Below are positions 12,031-42,163 of a stretch of DNA of 64,000 nucleotides, one piece after another (within the stretch, counting starts at the first letter, position 1; the number at the start of each line of letters is the position of its first letter). The stretch spans positions 13,454,001-13,518,000 of the forward strand of contig OZ231127.1 in assembly GCA_965153355.1 (NCBI GenBank). The letters run 5' to 3'. This DNA comes from Flaccisagitta enflata. Its lineage: Eukaryota; Chaetognatha; Sagittoidea; Aphragmophora. The notes under the pieces are model-generated. The model did no database searches and had not been told where the DNA came from. It worked only from the letters and a program-made list of their open reading frames with translations. The position numbers and the translations under genes are program-made.

Positions 12031-13352
12031 CACAGCGTTACGATTCATAGACAAAGACAACTTTGAGTGCCCATAGCTGGGAGTGGTTCAGAAGTGTCCT
12101 ACAATACTTTGTGAATATCAATCACCCGGTGGTAAATTTTTTTTAAAGCAAAATTTTGAAAAAAAAACCTTTTTATAGGCAAAAAAGAGTATTTTCAGTA
12201 TTTTTTCAGTTAAAAATTGTTAAAGCAGCTTCAAAAATCTTCAAAAATCCTGGAAATGGGTAGTTATAGTTAGAATACACATACTTGAACCCAATACAGT
12301 AAGTTTCTTGCAATATTTTTAAGATTAGAGCTTAAAAAGAATAAAAATATGTTTTTTTAAGTATTTTAAAGTTTAAGTTTGATTATGCAGTTTCAAAAAC
12401 TTTAGAAAATACTGGAAATGTGTAGAAATAGTTAAAGTAGAAATATACTTACCCTGGACAACAAGTTAACAAGGATATCTTAAGAGTAGAGCTAAAAAAA
12501 ACCTAAAAATAGAAAAATACTGTTTTTTTTTAAGCATTTATAAGCTAAATAATGTTCACACAGTTCTAAAAATCCTTAAGAATCTTGGATATGTCTACCA
12601 ACAAATAAAGTTTAATTATTTTTACCCTGAATAGCGAGTAGTTTGGGATACTTTGAAGTTTAAAGCTTAAAAATAACCTGAAACAGGCAAAATATCTATT
12701 TTATTTATATGTTAAGCTAATCTTGTTTATGCAGCTTATAAAATCTTGAATGATACCAGCGCTATGTGGTAATAGTTGTAGTATAAATATTTTAACTTTT
12801 AATAGACAGTTTTTTTAGATATTTTTTTAGTCAAAGCTAAAAAAAGATCAATAATTAATGTTTTTTAGGCTATTTTTTAGCTATAAACTTGAAAATATCC
12901 AAAATTACCTACTGTTCAGGGTTAAAGTATTTGTTCTTTAACTATTACTAGACATTTCCAGGATTTTCCAGGATTTTTAAAGCTACCTGATCAAATTTAG
13001 GCTCTAAATTACTAAAAAAATCAATATTTTACTATTTTTAGGCTTTTATTAAGCTTCAATCTTTGAAATATCTCATGTAACTTGCTGTTTAAGGTAAAAG
13101 TGTATATACTTCAACTATAACCACGCATTTATAGTAATTTTTAATATTTTTAAAGCTACTATTAGAAATTTATGCTAAAAAATACTTAAAATCACCTTCT
13201 TTTTTGCCTAAAAAAGCATTTTTCAAAAATTTTGCTTTCAAAAAAATTTACCACCAGGTGATTGGTATTCACCAAGTATCACGGAACACTTCTGAACCAC
13301 TCCCAGCTCTGGGCACTCAAAATTGTCTTTGTCTATGTATCTTAACGCTGTG
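12031..13352. mobile_element. 1.3-kb foldback element with 115-bp terminal inverted repeats
   Basis: The left end (12031-12145) contains 'cacagcgtta', 'gacaaagacaa', 'agctgggagtggttcagaag' and 'cacccggtggtaaa'. The right end (13238-13352) carries the same blocks in reverse complement and reverse order. The interior is very AT-rich and has recurring blocks resembling 'actggaaatgtgtag', with the two halves themselves roughly inverted. No transposase frame is seen. It lies just 3' of the GPCR stop codon. Confidence 0.75.
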
Positions 13353-13420
13353 TCAAAGAATTGATGAGCAAGAAGTATTAACAACACCTGGCCAAACTTA
13401 CAAAAGCAAATGACTAAAAG

Positions 13421-31981
<18,561 letters not shown>

Positions 31982-33230
31982 CTGATAGGGAAACAAGGGA
32001 CAAAGGCATGATGATGACTCCGAGCAGAAGATCAGCAATTGCCAGAGACGCCAAAAACCAGTTTTGAACCTGATAGGGAAACAAGGGACAAAGGCATGAT
32101 GATGACTCCGAGAAGAAGATCAGCAATTGCCAGAGACGCCAAAAACCAGTTTTGAACCTGATAGGGAAACAAGGGACAAAGGCATGATGATGACTCCGAG
32201 CAGAAGATCAGCAATTGCCAGAGACGCCAAAAACCAGTTTTGAACCTGATAGGGAAACAAGGGACAAAGGCATGATGATGACTCCGAGCAGAAGATCAGC
32301 AATTGCCAGAGACGCCAAAAACCAGTTTTGAACCTGATAGGGAAACAAGGGACAAAGGCATGATGATGACTCCGAGCAGAAGATCAGCAATTGCCAGAGA
32401 CGCCAAAAACCAGTTTTGAACCTGATAGGGAAACAAGGGACAAAGGCATGATGATGACTCCGAGAAGAAGATCAGCAATTGCCAGAGACGCCAAAAACCA
32501 GTTTTGAACCTGATAGGGAAACAAGGGACAAAGGCATGATGATGACTCCGAGCAGAAGATCAGCAATTGCCAAAGACGCCAAAAACCAGTTTTGAACCTG
32601 ACAGGGAGAAAGGAAATCAAAGATGAGATAAGAGATAAAGGCATGATGATGACTCCGAGCAGAAGATCAGCAATTGCCAAAGACACCAAAAACCAGTTTT
32701 GAACCTGACAGGGAGAAAGGAAATCAAAGATGAGATAAGAGACAAAACCATGATGATGACTCCGAGCAGAAGATCAGCAATTGCCAAAGACGCCAAAAAC
32801 CAGTTTTGAACCTGACAGGGAGAAAGGAAATCAAAGATGAGATAAGAGACAAAGGCATGATGATGACTCCGAGAAGAAGGTTAGCAATTGCCAGAGACGC
32901 CAAAAACCAATTTTGAACCTGACAGGGAGAAAGGAAATCAAAGATGAGATAAGAGACAAAGGCATGATGATGACGCCGAGAAGAAGGTCAGCAATTGCCA
33001 GAGATGCCAAAAACCAATTTTGAACCTGACAGGGAGAAAGGAAATCAAAGATGAGATAAGAGACAAAGGCATGATGATGACGCCAAGCAGAAGATCAGCA
33101 ATTGCCAACGACGCCAAAAACCAATTTTGCACCTGACAGGGAAAAAGGAAATCAAAGATGAGATAAGAGACAAAGGCATGATGATGACGCAGAGAAGAAG
33201 ATCAGCAATTGCCTGAGACGCCACAAAGTA
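31982..33230 (-). repeat. Tandem array of TM2 exon starts, each with a 3' splice site
   Basis: The segment 'catgatgatgactccgag' starts at 31919 (true exon), then at 32007, 32095, 32183, 32271, 32359, 32447 and 32535 (88-bp period) and at 32642, 32749, 32856, 32963, 33070 and 33177 (107-bp period): 14 copies. On the minus strand each unit has a pyrimidine-rich intron end, a cag| acceptor and about 65-70 bp of TM2 coding sequence (QNWFLASLAIADLLLGV), but no donor. The 88-bp units use the short intron end 'cccttgtttccctatcag'; the 107-bp units use a longer one with 'tttcctttctccctgtcag'. The last unit is degenerate. Reading from an upstream unit into the next changes frame and soon reaches a stop. 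Only the copy nearest the DRY exon continues into a full exon. Confidence 0.92.
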
Positions 33231-33712
33231 CAGTAGGACCCCGCCTCATCGGTCCCATTGGGACTGAATATTTTTCACCTTTATCTCAGGATAACCTTTA
33301 TAGAGAGGTGATATCACATTAAAAACTACCATTTGGGACCTCAAAATGTTGACCTTTATTGATGGGGAACCTTTAAAAGTGACGGGGTCCCACTGTAGTT
33401 CTGTACTTGACAGGGAAAAAGGAATGAAAAAAGAATTGAAAAACAAATTCCTGGCTTCCTGGCTTGGCGGGTTCCAGCATCTTGACCTCAACAGCCATTT
33501 TGAGTATCAGACCTAGGCCAGACTAAGCCCTAAAACAGGTATGCAAGGCCGAGCAAAATAAAACTGTGTTCTACAGAACTTTGTTCCATCTGGAACCACG
33601 CATCCCCCATTTTGAATAACGTTTGAGAGCTGAGGTATATTTCACTGATACCAGAAATTGACTCTTAAACTGAAGTCATTCGATGCCAAAATTGCAATTT
33701 TTTTGTGACCAT
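33231..33712. other. Sequence upstream of the TM2 array, with a short inverted repeat
   Basis: 'tacagtaggaccccgcctca' at 33230 and 'gtgacggggtcccactgta' near 33380 are roughly inverted, suggesting a small MITE of about 170 bp (33230-33400). No exon is supported. Confidence 0.5.
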
Positions 33713-33932
33713 TTTTAGTCGCGTGCTACGCGACTCTACACCCCGCTTTGTCGGTCCGTCCGTCCGTCCGTCGGTCCGTCGGTCCGTCACACTTTACTGT
33801 CACACTTTACTTTTTCGGCGTTTATGGGGTTTTTGGCTATACCGCTCCTGCCCAAATGCTCCACTGACCTAAAATATGGCCCCTGCCCACCCGCACGCGA
33901 CTGGGGTAGCCGTGTATCCGGCCTTGTTTCTC
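33713..33932 (-). mobile_element. Interspersed GTCC-core repeat, best copy (family description)
   Basis: Order on the plus strand: 'tttttagtcgcgtgctacgc' (a subterminal hairpin), 'gactctacaccccgctttgt', a (GTCC/GTCG)n core of variable length, 'ctttttcggcgtttatggg', 'actgcccct'-type segments, 'cctgcccacccgcacgcgac', 'ggggtagccgtgtatccgg' and 'ccttgttt'. Other copies or fragments: 1, 14232, 14887, 15375, 15880, 17343, 17905, 25455, 26272, 27340, 36115, 37045, 40322, 40636, 45655, 48290, 51169, 51900, 52875, 62487 and 62658. No coding capacity. Non-autonomous elements with a GTCY proto-microsatellite core are known in Drosophila (mini-me/DINE-1, Helentron-related), which is a possible but unproven analogy. 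Confidence 0.85.
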
Positions 33933-34164
33933 AAACGAGCAAAAAAGCGGTGAAACGCGCTCCTTTGTGAATTTAAAGCTTGGGAGTTGTGAAAGATAGA
34001 CACAGCAGACCTTCACGTAATCTTAATCCATGAAAAGGACGATGTCCCTGTCATCAGGAGACCAAATGAAATGACAAAAAGACAGAGGGGACAGGAATGA
34101 CTAATAATAGCAGCAGAAATAGCGTGAAATGTCATGATTAGGAATGACATCGATTTAGCAATGA

Positions 34165-34295
34165 CTCTCTCACTCTCTGGCCCTCTTCTCTCTCGCTCTC
34201 TCACTCTCACTATCTCGCTTTCTCGCTCTCTCGCTTTCTCACTATTTCGCTCTCGCTATCTCGCTCTTGCTATCTCGCGCTCTCTCTCTCTCTGT
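34165..34295. repeat. Degenerate (CT)n/TCGC tract
   Basis: CTCT interrupted by CTCG and CTAT units. Confidence 0.85.
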
Positions 34296-34439
34296 CATAC
34301 TTCACTAGAGATCATTTTCGCGACGAAGGAACAAAGACTCTTCCATGGAACATTGGAAAAAAAAAATCGATTGACACCAGTGGAAGAAATGACATCTTTC
34401 ATAATACTGACCTTGTAGCTTTTTCGACATTAAAAGAAC

Positions 34440-34846
34440 TAATGTTTAATGATTTAACCCTCATGATCATTTTTAAAAATAAAAGAATTGTACTTTGTGT
34501 CATTGTTAATAAGAAATATAAAAAATGTCATATGGTTTACGCATATTAACGTGATCTCTCAGTTTGTTGAGAAATATATTCGAGCTTCTTAAAGAAAATC
34601 TGAAGACAGTACACACGAAATTGCCTGTAAGCGAATTGTTTCTATTATTCACCGGCCTTAGCAACGATTTTGATGCAGCGGCATTTTAATTGACCCATGT
34701 GTCACTAAACCCCACCAATAAAACAAGACAAGGATACCATCTTAATCATAGAGAAGCATCAAAAATATTGCATCTAAATAAATAAAGCTAGATTAATCAG
34801 ATTGGTCCTATTGTAAAGAGTTGTTTCAATAGTAACCACTCTGTGG
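34440..34846. other. No gene seen
   Basis: AT-rich unique-looking sequence, probably intron or 5' DNA of the GPCR gene. Confidence 0.35.
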
Positions 34847-34929
34847 TCAATTTGTTTTGAAAGTGGAACATGAAACAACACTTTTCCATGGTTGACACTT
34901 CCTCTCAGGTGTCCTTTTATCTATGGCCA

Positions 34930-35116
34930 AGTTGGTATCACTAGCCATAGGCCTCACGATAACCATCGGCCATCTTCTGCCTCTCGAATGACTATTTTTA
35001 GATATGGCTGTGAAAAAGATTACGACCAACTCATTATCTCTCTCTGGAGAATTACCGAAAATGAGTAAAATGATGACGGCGGAGATAAGTAATAAAGTCA
35101 AACATCTCTGGCTCAT
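34930..35116 (-). other. Weak candidate for a TM1-coding exon of the GPCR
   Basis: An open frame encodes a hydrophobic stretch ending in GN (LTLLLISAVIILLIFGN), like the end of TM1 in amine receptors, followed after a short insertion by ELVVIFFTAISKN. A donor-like ATC|gtgagg would end it in phase 0, as the TM2 exon needs. However, the segment between GN and TM2 would be longer than usual and the acceptor is poor. It is kept only as a candidate. Confidence 0.25.
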
Positions 35117-35185
35117 TCCCGATACAACGTGTTTCGATTCATTTGTCGGGTTATTGAAAAACTGAAATGAATTTAAGCAAGCTTG

Positions 35186-36022
35186 TCGGGAAAAAAGTCG
35201 AAGTCAGTCTTCGACTTTTTGACATATTCTAGAGAAACATAGTTTTCATTTTCTTATGCGGAAGTTGCGGGTCTCTTCCGGCTGATTGGGGCCTCTGATG
35301 AAATTGATAGGGTAAGTAAATTTGATAATTTTTTTTTATTTTGCGCCAAGCAGAATGCTCTACGACAAATACTTTTCGCGCTATGATTTTTTAAAGATTT
35401 ATTTATGAAAATTGCGAATTTAGTTTTTTTTTGATTTTTTATGATTTTGAGTAGGTTCAAAAAAGGAGTGTATCTATGTTTGTTTGAGCATGCAAATACA
35501 ACAAAACATGTTTATGAGCATTGCTGCTCATCTGTGAGGAGAATTCAAACTCATTTAGCTCATTTAGCTCAGTATCTTTTTTTTATTTAAATATGATAAA
35601 TGAATAGATATTTTGATACATATTTAAGAAAGCAGATACAAAAAGTATATCAGTGAGCATAACTGTTCATCTGTGAGGGTGTTTTTAAGCATTTTAGCTC
35701 ACTTAGCTCATTTAGCTCAGTCTTTTTTTTTTTATTTTTAATAAGATAAATAAGTGTTTTGATGGGAGCATGTAAATACAAGAAAGAATGTCAGTGAGCA
35801 TAGCCGATTGTCTGGTTGAGTGATTTTGAGCATTTTAGCTCATCTAGCTCATTTGGCTCATTCCTTTTTTTCTCTGATTTTCAGTGCAATCACTACATAC
35901 AAATGCTCTTGATTTGATCTAATCGAAAAAAAGATTTGCAGTGACTAAAGATAAATGCTTGGTGAAAAGAGACCGATGCTTACGACTTTTTTCCTCACGG
36001 CGACAGCCGCCATTACCGGTAA
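35186..36022 (+). mobile_element. Duplicated 0.84-kb repeat, copy 1
   Basis: Begins 'tcgggaaaaaagtcgaagtc' followed by 'agtcttcgactttttgac' (a hairpin), contains three sub-blocks with 'atttagctca' and 'catctgtgag', and ends with 'tttttcctcacggcgacagc' and 'cgccattaccggt'. It is highly similar to 39189-40018. No coding frame. Confidence 0.85.
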
Positions 36023-36114
36023 TGTTTGCAGGTGCACTCTTGCTAGGCACAATTGTAGATATTCTAAAGGTATGGTTTCACTTGTCGTACATGTTTTGGT
36101 CTGAAACATGCCAT

Positions 36115-36305
36115 AAAACAAGGCCGGATACTCTGCTACCAAAGTCGCGTGCAGGTGGGCAGGGGCAGTGATGAAAAAGGCTAACCCAAGCAATTGGGCA
36201 GGAGCACCCAAACACGGCAAAAAAAGCAAATGTGACCAACGAATGGACCGACCAAAGGACAGACCAACCAACCAACATAGCGGATTATGGAGTCACGTGC
36301 ACGCG
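36115..36305 (+). mobile_element. Interspersed GTCC-core repeat copy
   Basis: 'aaaacaaggccggatactct', 'cgcgtgcaggtgggcagggg', a GACC/AACC core and 'ttatggagtcacgtgcacgc'. Confidence 0.75.
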
Positions 36306-37044
36306 TTTCCTATCACCTGCAATCATTCTTTCATGCAATGTAGAGCGCTTCATATGTAAAGAAAATGACCGTTTAGATTTATTGCAACTACACTCGCTTA
36401 CAGCATTTAACAACCAAATGAATAGTTAGGGTTAGCCTATCCTGAATTCAATAACAGAGTCCGACATCTCGATGAAAACACCTTGTAATGTGATGTAGAG
36501 CCTAGAGGCTACCATCGACTCAGCCCGGCTTATTTCCCCGTAGATTTTTCCCCGAAGATAATTTATGGTAACTGCTGGTAATGGTGATTACGACATTCGC
36601 CGTTTTAACTCATTAGTCCCGCTCACGGGATTTGGAGCTGTCTTAATCGGTGGTCGTGGTGCCCAAAGGGGCTCATGAGACATATTCCTAGACATGGCCG
36701 TGGAAATGGAGATTCAGGTGAGGCATTTTGCGGCGAAGAAGTTTTCTAGAAACTTTCTACCAAATGTCTAGATCTACGAATAGTTTAATCAGGCTTGAAC
36801 AAACGTGTAATGAAACAAACATGTAAGGAACCCGTAAAGGAAATGAGCCTGCGAGAGGGAAAATTTAGTCCCCACGACCAAACATTTTCGCTTGATATAT
36901 CGGCTGTAAACCATTGGCTCATTTTACCGTAAGGAAAATTGCTTGTAACATTATTGGATGGAACAGAAATAGCCCATAACAAAAGTCATCCAATAAGCCT
37001 ATATTATCTGCGGTTTCGTTTAGGAACCTCATAAATCCTTCACT
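36306..37044. other. No gene seen
   Basis: Unique-looking intergenic or intronic sequence without a supported frame. Confidence 0.35.
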
Positions 37045-37232
37045 TTTTAGCCGCGTGCACGCGACTCAATAAACCGTTATGTCGGTCGGTCCGTCCATTA
37101 CCGACAGTTTGTTTTGTTTGGCGTTTATGTGCGATTTTTACATCACTGCTCCCGCCCAAATAGATTTTTTTAGCCTTTTCCATCACTGCCTCTGCCCACC
37201 AGCACGAGACTTGGGTAGCCGCGTATCCGGCG
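37045..37232 (-). mobile_element. Interspersed GTCC-core repeat copy
   Basis: 'ttttagccgcgtgcacgcga', 'ctcaataaaccgttatgtcg', 'cagcacgagacttgggtagc' and 'cgcgtatccgg'. Confidence 0.75.
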
Positions 37233-37237
37233 CAAAC

Positions 37238-37433
<196 letters not shown>

Positions 37434-37477
37434 ATTTCCCGCCGCTTTAATCTTTCTCTCTCTCCATCTCCCTTTTT

Positions 37478-37855
37478 GGGCAGCGGCCCCAAAGGGCCAT
37501 TACGTATGTATGACAATACGTCCCCCCCCAAACTTCTCAAGCCTCAAATTCCCATCGAATAACATGGGAAATTGACAAAATGCAAACGTACCATTCAATA
37601 ACATGGAAAATTTTCAAAAAAAAAAAAAAAAAAATGCATGTTTCCCATTGCATAACATGGAAAATTGATGAAAACTAAGAAAAATAAAAGATTCCCATTG
37701 AATAACATGGGAAATTGACGAGAAGTTGAAAAAATGCAAAATTCTCATTGAATATCATGGAAAATTGCTACTTATGCCTCATATATGCCCTCTCAGGATG
37801 TATGGAAATTCACCCCTGTGTCCTACAGGACTTCTGCCTTTTGGGGCCGCTGCCC
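37478..37855. mobile_element. Foldback element with GGGCAGCGGCCCC ends, copy 1
   Basis: The left end 'gggcagcggccccaaagg' is inverted at the right end ('ccttttggggccgctgccc'). Between them, units with the small palindrome 'tcccattgaataacatggga' are repeated four or five times. The same ends and the same right flank ('ggtaccgctgaccat') occur at 48917-49413. Confidence 0.8.
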
Positions 37856-38114
37856 TGCTCTCACTCAACTTTTTCAGCTAATGATTCTAAGGAGGGCATC
37901 GGGTACCGCTGACCATGTGCGATCCTTGAATGACTTGTTTTTCATTCCATGTTTGAGAGTCTTACTGACGATTATGATGAATAATAGCCAACTCAAGTCA
38001 CATTTGGGAGAAATGAGACCCATTTTCAGTAATGAAAAATGTTGTTGCTCACTCTCTAAAGAGAGAGATTCTCTTTCTGACAATGATAACTCCGGTTTCC
38101 CGCTTTTTCTCCTA

Positions 38115-38262
38115 TTCCCAATGAAGATGCTACCCATCCAATGGAAAATGGCCAGTGAATGCGACCCATCCAATGGAAAATGGCCAGTGAATGCGACCCA
38201 TCCAATGGAAAATGGCCAGTGAATGCGACCCATCCAATGGAAAATGGAAAATGGAAAATGGC
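38115..38262. repeat. 32-bp minisatellite
   Basis: The unit containing 'gcgacccatccaatgg' and 'aaaatggccagtgaat' is repeated about four times with an exact 32-bp period. Confidence 0.9.
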
Positions 38263-38365
38263 CAATCATTCCATCACCAACCCAACATTCAATTAGCTTT
38301 TGTTTCCAAAGCGATTTTGACTAGAAAAAAAAAAAAGAAAAAAAAAACTAGGGCGATTATAAACT

Positions 38366-38381
38366 CTCTCTCTCTCTCTCG

Positions 38382-38461
<80 letters not shown>
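38366..38461. repeat. (CT)n microsatellite
   Basis: About 95 bp of CT, one CGAG interruption. Confidence 0.95.
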
Positions 38462-38463
<2 letters not shown>

Positions 38464-38469
38464 CTCCTA

Positions 38470-39188
38470 GCCACAGTTCATCCATTTGTCTTTCAGTCCT
38501 TTTCCCTTGGCCTTGCTTTGGATTGTATTCCCCAAATTCGTCCGCTGTTTTTGCCCGCTAAACTACGTATTAGCGCGATGGGTTATGAGTGGGTTTGACG
38601 ATTGGGTCAGGGGTGATTTTAGAATTAGGGGTGGGGGTTAGATTAATAAATGGGGAAGGCGTGGTGTTTGGGGTAGTATAGGGATAGGTTAAGTATTCGT
38701 GACAAAATCAAGTGCAAAACGACAGTTCTGTGATATCAATGGAATACGATATCTACGTTGAACGCGTCCTTGTCATTGTCACTCTAAATCGTCAGCGGCT
38801 GCTCACATTGTAAAGAACTTTGATTGACGTGCTCGTCCATAAACAGAATCGCTGAAAAGGTAATCTCAAGCATTTTCCTGTCAAAACTTTGCATCGAGGA
38901 CTTTCATGTTGTCAATCGTAGCTTAGATTGACGTCGTCGTCATCGTCGTTAATTTTGGGCGTGGATGCGCGTGCATATATCAACCGTGTGCATGTGCATG
39001 TGCATGACCGTGCATGTGTCAAACGTCAGGTGAGATTTGCATTCGCAGTTTTGAGAGACCTCGAGCAAACAACCTAGAAACAAACAATTTCAAGCTTGCA
39101 AAAAGAAAAAAGGAAAAAAAAAAGAAAGAAAAAGAGCCGACTGAGGGAAAACAAGCATAAAAGGCCAACAGTCGCGTGCTCCGTTTTA
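38470..39188. other. No gene seen
   Basis: Mixed sequence with 'gtgcatgtgcatg' repeats near 38985-39015. No supported coding frame. Confidence 0.35.
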
Positions 39189-40018
39189 TCGGGAAAAAAG
39201 TCGAAGTCAGTCTTCGACTTTTTGACATATTCTAGAGAAACATGGTTTTCATTTTCTTATGCGGAAGTTGCAAGTCTCTTCCGGCTGATTTGGGCCTCTG
39301 ATGAAATTGATAGGATAAGTAAATTTGATAATTCTCTTTCATTTTGCGCCAAACAGAATGCTCTACGGCAAATATTTTTTGCGTTATGATTTGTTTAAAA
39401 AATTATTTATGAAAATTGCGAATTTAGTTTTTTTTTTTTTTTTATGATTTTGAGTAGGATCAAAAAAGGAGTGTATCTATGTTTGTTTGAGCATGCAAAT
39501 ACAACAAAACTTGTTTATGAGCATTGCTGCTCATCTGTGAGGAGAATTCTAGCTCATTTAGCTCAGTTTCTTTTTTTTATTTAAATGTGATAAATAAATA
39601 GATATTTTGATATATGTTTAAGAAATCAGATACAAAAAGCATATCAGTGAGCATAACTGCTCATCTGTGAGGGTGTTTTTAAGCATTTTAGCTCACTTAG
39701 CTCATTTAGCTCAATCTTTTTTTTTTTTTTATTTTTAATGGGATAAATAAGTGTTTTGATGGGAGCATGTAAATACAAGAAAGAATGTCAGTGAGTATAG
39801 CCGATTGTCTGGTTGAGTGATTTTGAGCATTTTAGCTCATCTAGCTCATTTGGCTCAGTCCTTTTTTTCTCTGATTTTCAGTGCAATCAATACATACAAT
39901 TGCTCTTGATTTGATCTAATCGAAAAAAAAAAATTGCAGTGACTAAAGATAAAAGCTTGCTGAAAAGAGACCAATGCTTACAACTTTTTTCCTCATGGCG
40001 ACAGTCGCCATTACTGGT
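39189..40018 (+). mobile_element. Duplicated 0.84-kb repeat, copy 2
   Basis: Nearly the same sequence as 35186-36022, about 4 kb away in direct orientation, with the same terminal hairpins. A few small indels separate the copies. Confidence 0.85.
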
Positions 40019-40321
40019 TATTACACGTACATCTACATACATATGTATATATACTCCTCCCTACCTTTCTTTTCTTTCCCCTCCCTTCTTCCCTTCTTCA
40101 CACCCATCTTTCTTTCCTTTCTTCCTTCCTTCCTTTCCTACCTTCTTTCCTTCTGTCCATCCTTTCTTACTCTCTTCTTTCCTTTCTTTTTACAACTTAT
40201 TTTACCTTTAAATATTTACCAAAAAAAAAAGCCCAAAATGAAAAAAAATGTGAGGAACATATGGAGAGACAGACGATTCAACCAACAGAGCAACGTGTGG
40301 ACACGCCTGCATAAGACTAAA

Positions 40322-40483
40322 CAAGGCCGTATACACAGCAGCATTAGTCGCGGACAGGTGGACTGGAGCGGACAAGCTCGAAAAGCGATTTTGTGATGGA
40401 CTTTGTGACGGACGGACGGACGGACATAAGGACCGACGGACCAAAAAGTGGCTTAAAGAGTCGCGTGTCTGCCACTAAAAAGC
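40322..40483 (+). mobile_element. Interspersed GTCC-core repeat copy
   Basis: 'acaaggccgtatacacagca', 'cgcggacaggtggactgg', a GGAC/CGGA core and 'aagagtcgcgtgtctgcc'. A related fragment follows at about 40636-40770. Confidence 0.7.
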
Positions 40484-40929
40484 AAGCCCGACTGGGCAAT
40501 GATGCGTCCGGTTTGTGATTCCACATGTGTTGAATATGGCGCTTAACATGTGACATATATGGAGAGATAGATGGATGAATAGACAGACGAAACAACAGAG
40601 TAGCAAGGGAAGCTGTCAAAACATGTTTGTCGATCATTTGATCCGATATAGGATCTCACCGTGGCCAAAAACATCCAAAAAACGCGGTTTTTGAAGAGTC
40701 GTAATGGACGGACGGACGGATGGACAGACAAACAGACGGACAGACAGATAGCCCCTCTTATAGAGATTCGTTCCTAATGGACGCATCTAAAAACGTCCGC
40801 AAGGATAGAAACCCCGTCCAACTGAGAACTGTTGTTTTAGTCGCCTGGGAACGAGAAGGCCGCGAGATAAAATGCCATTTCACTGCCACTGGTGAGGATT
40901 TGCGGAACAAAAAAAATGGACGTGGGAAA

Positions 40930-41200
40930 GCCATGCGCACCATCACAGTTATTGGCGTTATTGCTGTTATTGGCGCAATCAGAGCCATTAGCGCCAGAGT
41001 TTTTGGCGTTATTGCCGTTATTGGCGCAATCAGAGCCATTAGCGCCATCAGAGTTATTGGCGTAATCAGAGCCCTTAGCGCCATCAGTTATTAGCGTAAT
41101 CAGAGCCCTTAGCGCCATCAGAGTTATTGGCGTAATCATAGCTATACGCGACATAAGGAATATCAGCAACATCAAAGCCATGAGCGTCATGAGCGTCATC
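40930..41200. repeat. Minisatellite of 'attggcgtaatcagagcc' units
   Basis: Units built from GTTATTGGCG, GCAATCAGAGCC and ATTAGCGCC recur about eight times with variable length. The Ile/Val/Ala-rich (plus) and Leu/Met/Thr-rich (minus) ORFs here are artefacts. Confidence 0.85.
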
Positions 41201-41209
41201 AGCCTCGTC

Positions 41210-42160
41210 ATAGTGACTTGAAAGTTAGAAGTGCCCCCACAGAAGGGGTGAACGACATAGGCAATTTCACTGATGACACTGCGGTCTGCAGTTACAAATG
41301 AGATGGAGATGGGATTTACGCAGCTCTGGTGTTCCAAGTTGGGTGAAGGCGGTGGTAGGTATGGGAGTGATTGGGACGTCGGGTAGGTCAGTTAGGTTAA
41401 ATGGGTAAGGCAGTGTCGGTCGGCGAGGGGCTGGGTTAGGTGAGTTAGGTTGAATTGGTGACTGTTGGCCGGCCCGGGGACGAGAGTTTCTGCAGTGTGT
41501 GTACGCTTGGGAGGCATAAAAGAGAAACTAGGCTGATTTATTATTCAGGGCAAAAAAAGAAAGAGAAGAAGACCCAATGCCAAGTGTTCCCTGAAGACTC
41601 TCCATTCGCATTTTCATAGACTTTGATCACAATTCAATGTCATATGTTCCCCAAAGACTTTCCACTCGTATTTTTTACGCGTTTTGCTCATAATCAAATG
41701 TCAAATGTTCCCTTATGACGTTCCACTTGCATATTCATCCGTTTTAATTACATTCCAATAACCGTAGGCCTCCATGAGGCTTTCACTGACACTTTCAGGC
41801 TTTCTGCCTTTTACAACAGTATGGAAAATGAATGCCATTTCTGGCCTCGCGCTTTTTGATAATTTTTCATACTGTTCCTTGGTTTCTAAATTGATACTAA
41901 GCGGATGCGAATGTCATGTGTCGTGAATGTCATTGATTCGACAATTGTCGCGGTTGAGAATGGGGATCGCCGGATCGTTGTTACTGGTATTGTCCAAGTT
42001 TGGCAACAATGGTGTCACTTGACTATGCTTTTGGTACTGAGGACTACAGAGGAAGGAGAAATATAAGATGTGAACCCCCCTAAAACTGTAGCACCCCCCC
42101 TTACAGATCAAACTACAGTCATAAATAATAAATTGGATGTTGCTAATTAAAGTTTGTCAG
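41210..42160. other. No gene supported
   Basis: Contains 'aatgtcatatgttccc'-type blocks repeated around 41580, 41635 and 41700. A minus-strand acceptor-like site (ttcctctgtag|) near 42053 is followed by about 40 open codons, but no donor or homology supports an exon. Confidence 0.35.
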
Positions 42161-42163
42161 TGT

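Noticed and set aside
13204-13413. Plus-strand ORF of 69 codons
   Set aside because: It lies in the inverted end of the 1.3-kb element and on the opposite strand of the GPCR 3' region.
31982-33132. Repeated 60-residue ORFs (MLIFCSESSSC..) that look like a tandem gene family
   Set aside because: They are the out-of-frame readings of the TM2 exon array; the correct frame gives QNWFLASLAIAD in every unit.
31982-33230. CRISPR-like regularly spaced repeats
   Set aside because: The units are direct tandem copies of a GPCR exon start without unique spacers, and the genome is animal.
34384-34440. Minus-strand segment ending AAAAAGCTACAAG|gtcag, reading LLMSKKLQ like the loop before TM2
   Set aside because: The donor phase (1) does not match the phase-0 TM2 exon, and the alternative frame contains a stop.
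40837-41337. 166-codon minus-strand ORF with hydrophobic repeats that resembles a membrane protein
   Set aside because: The hydrophobic part is exactly the GGCGTTATT-type minisatellite, and the unique part shows no recognisable motif.
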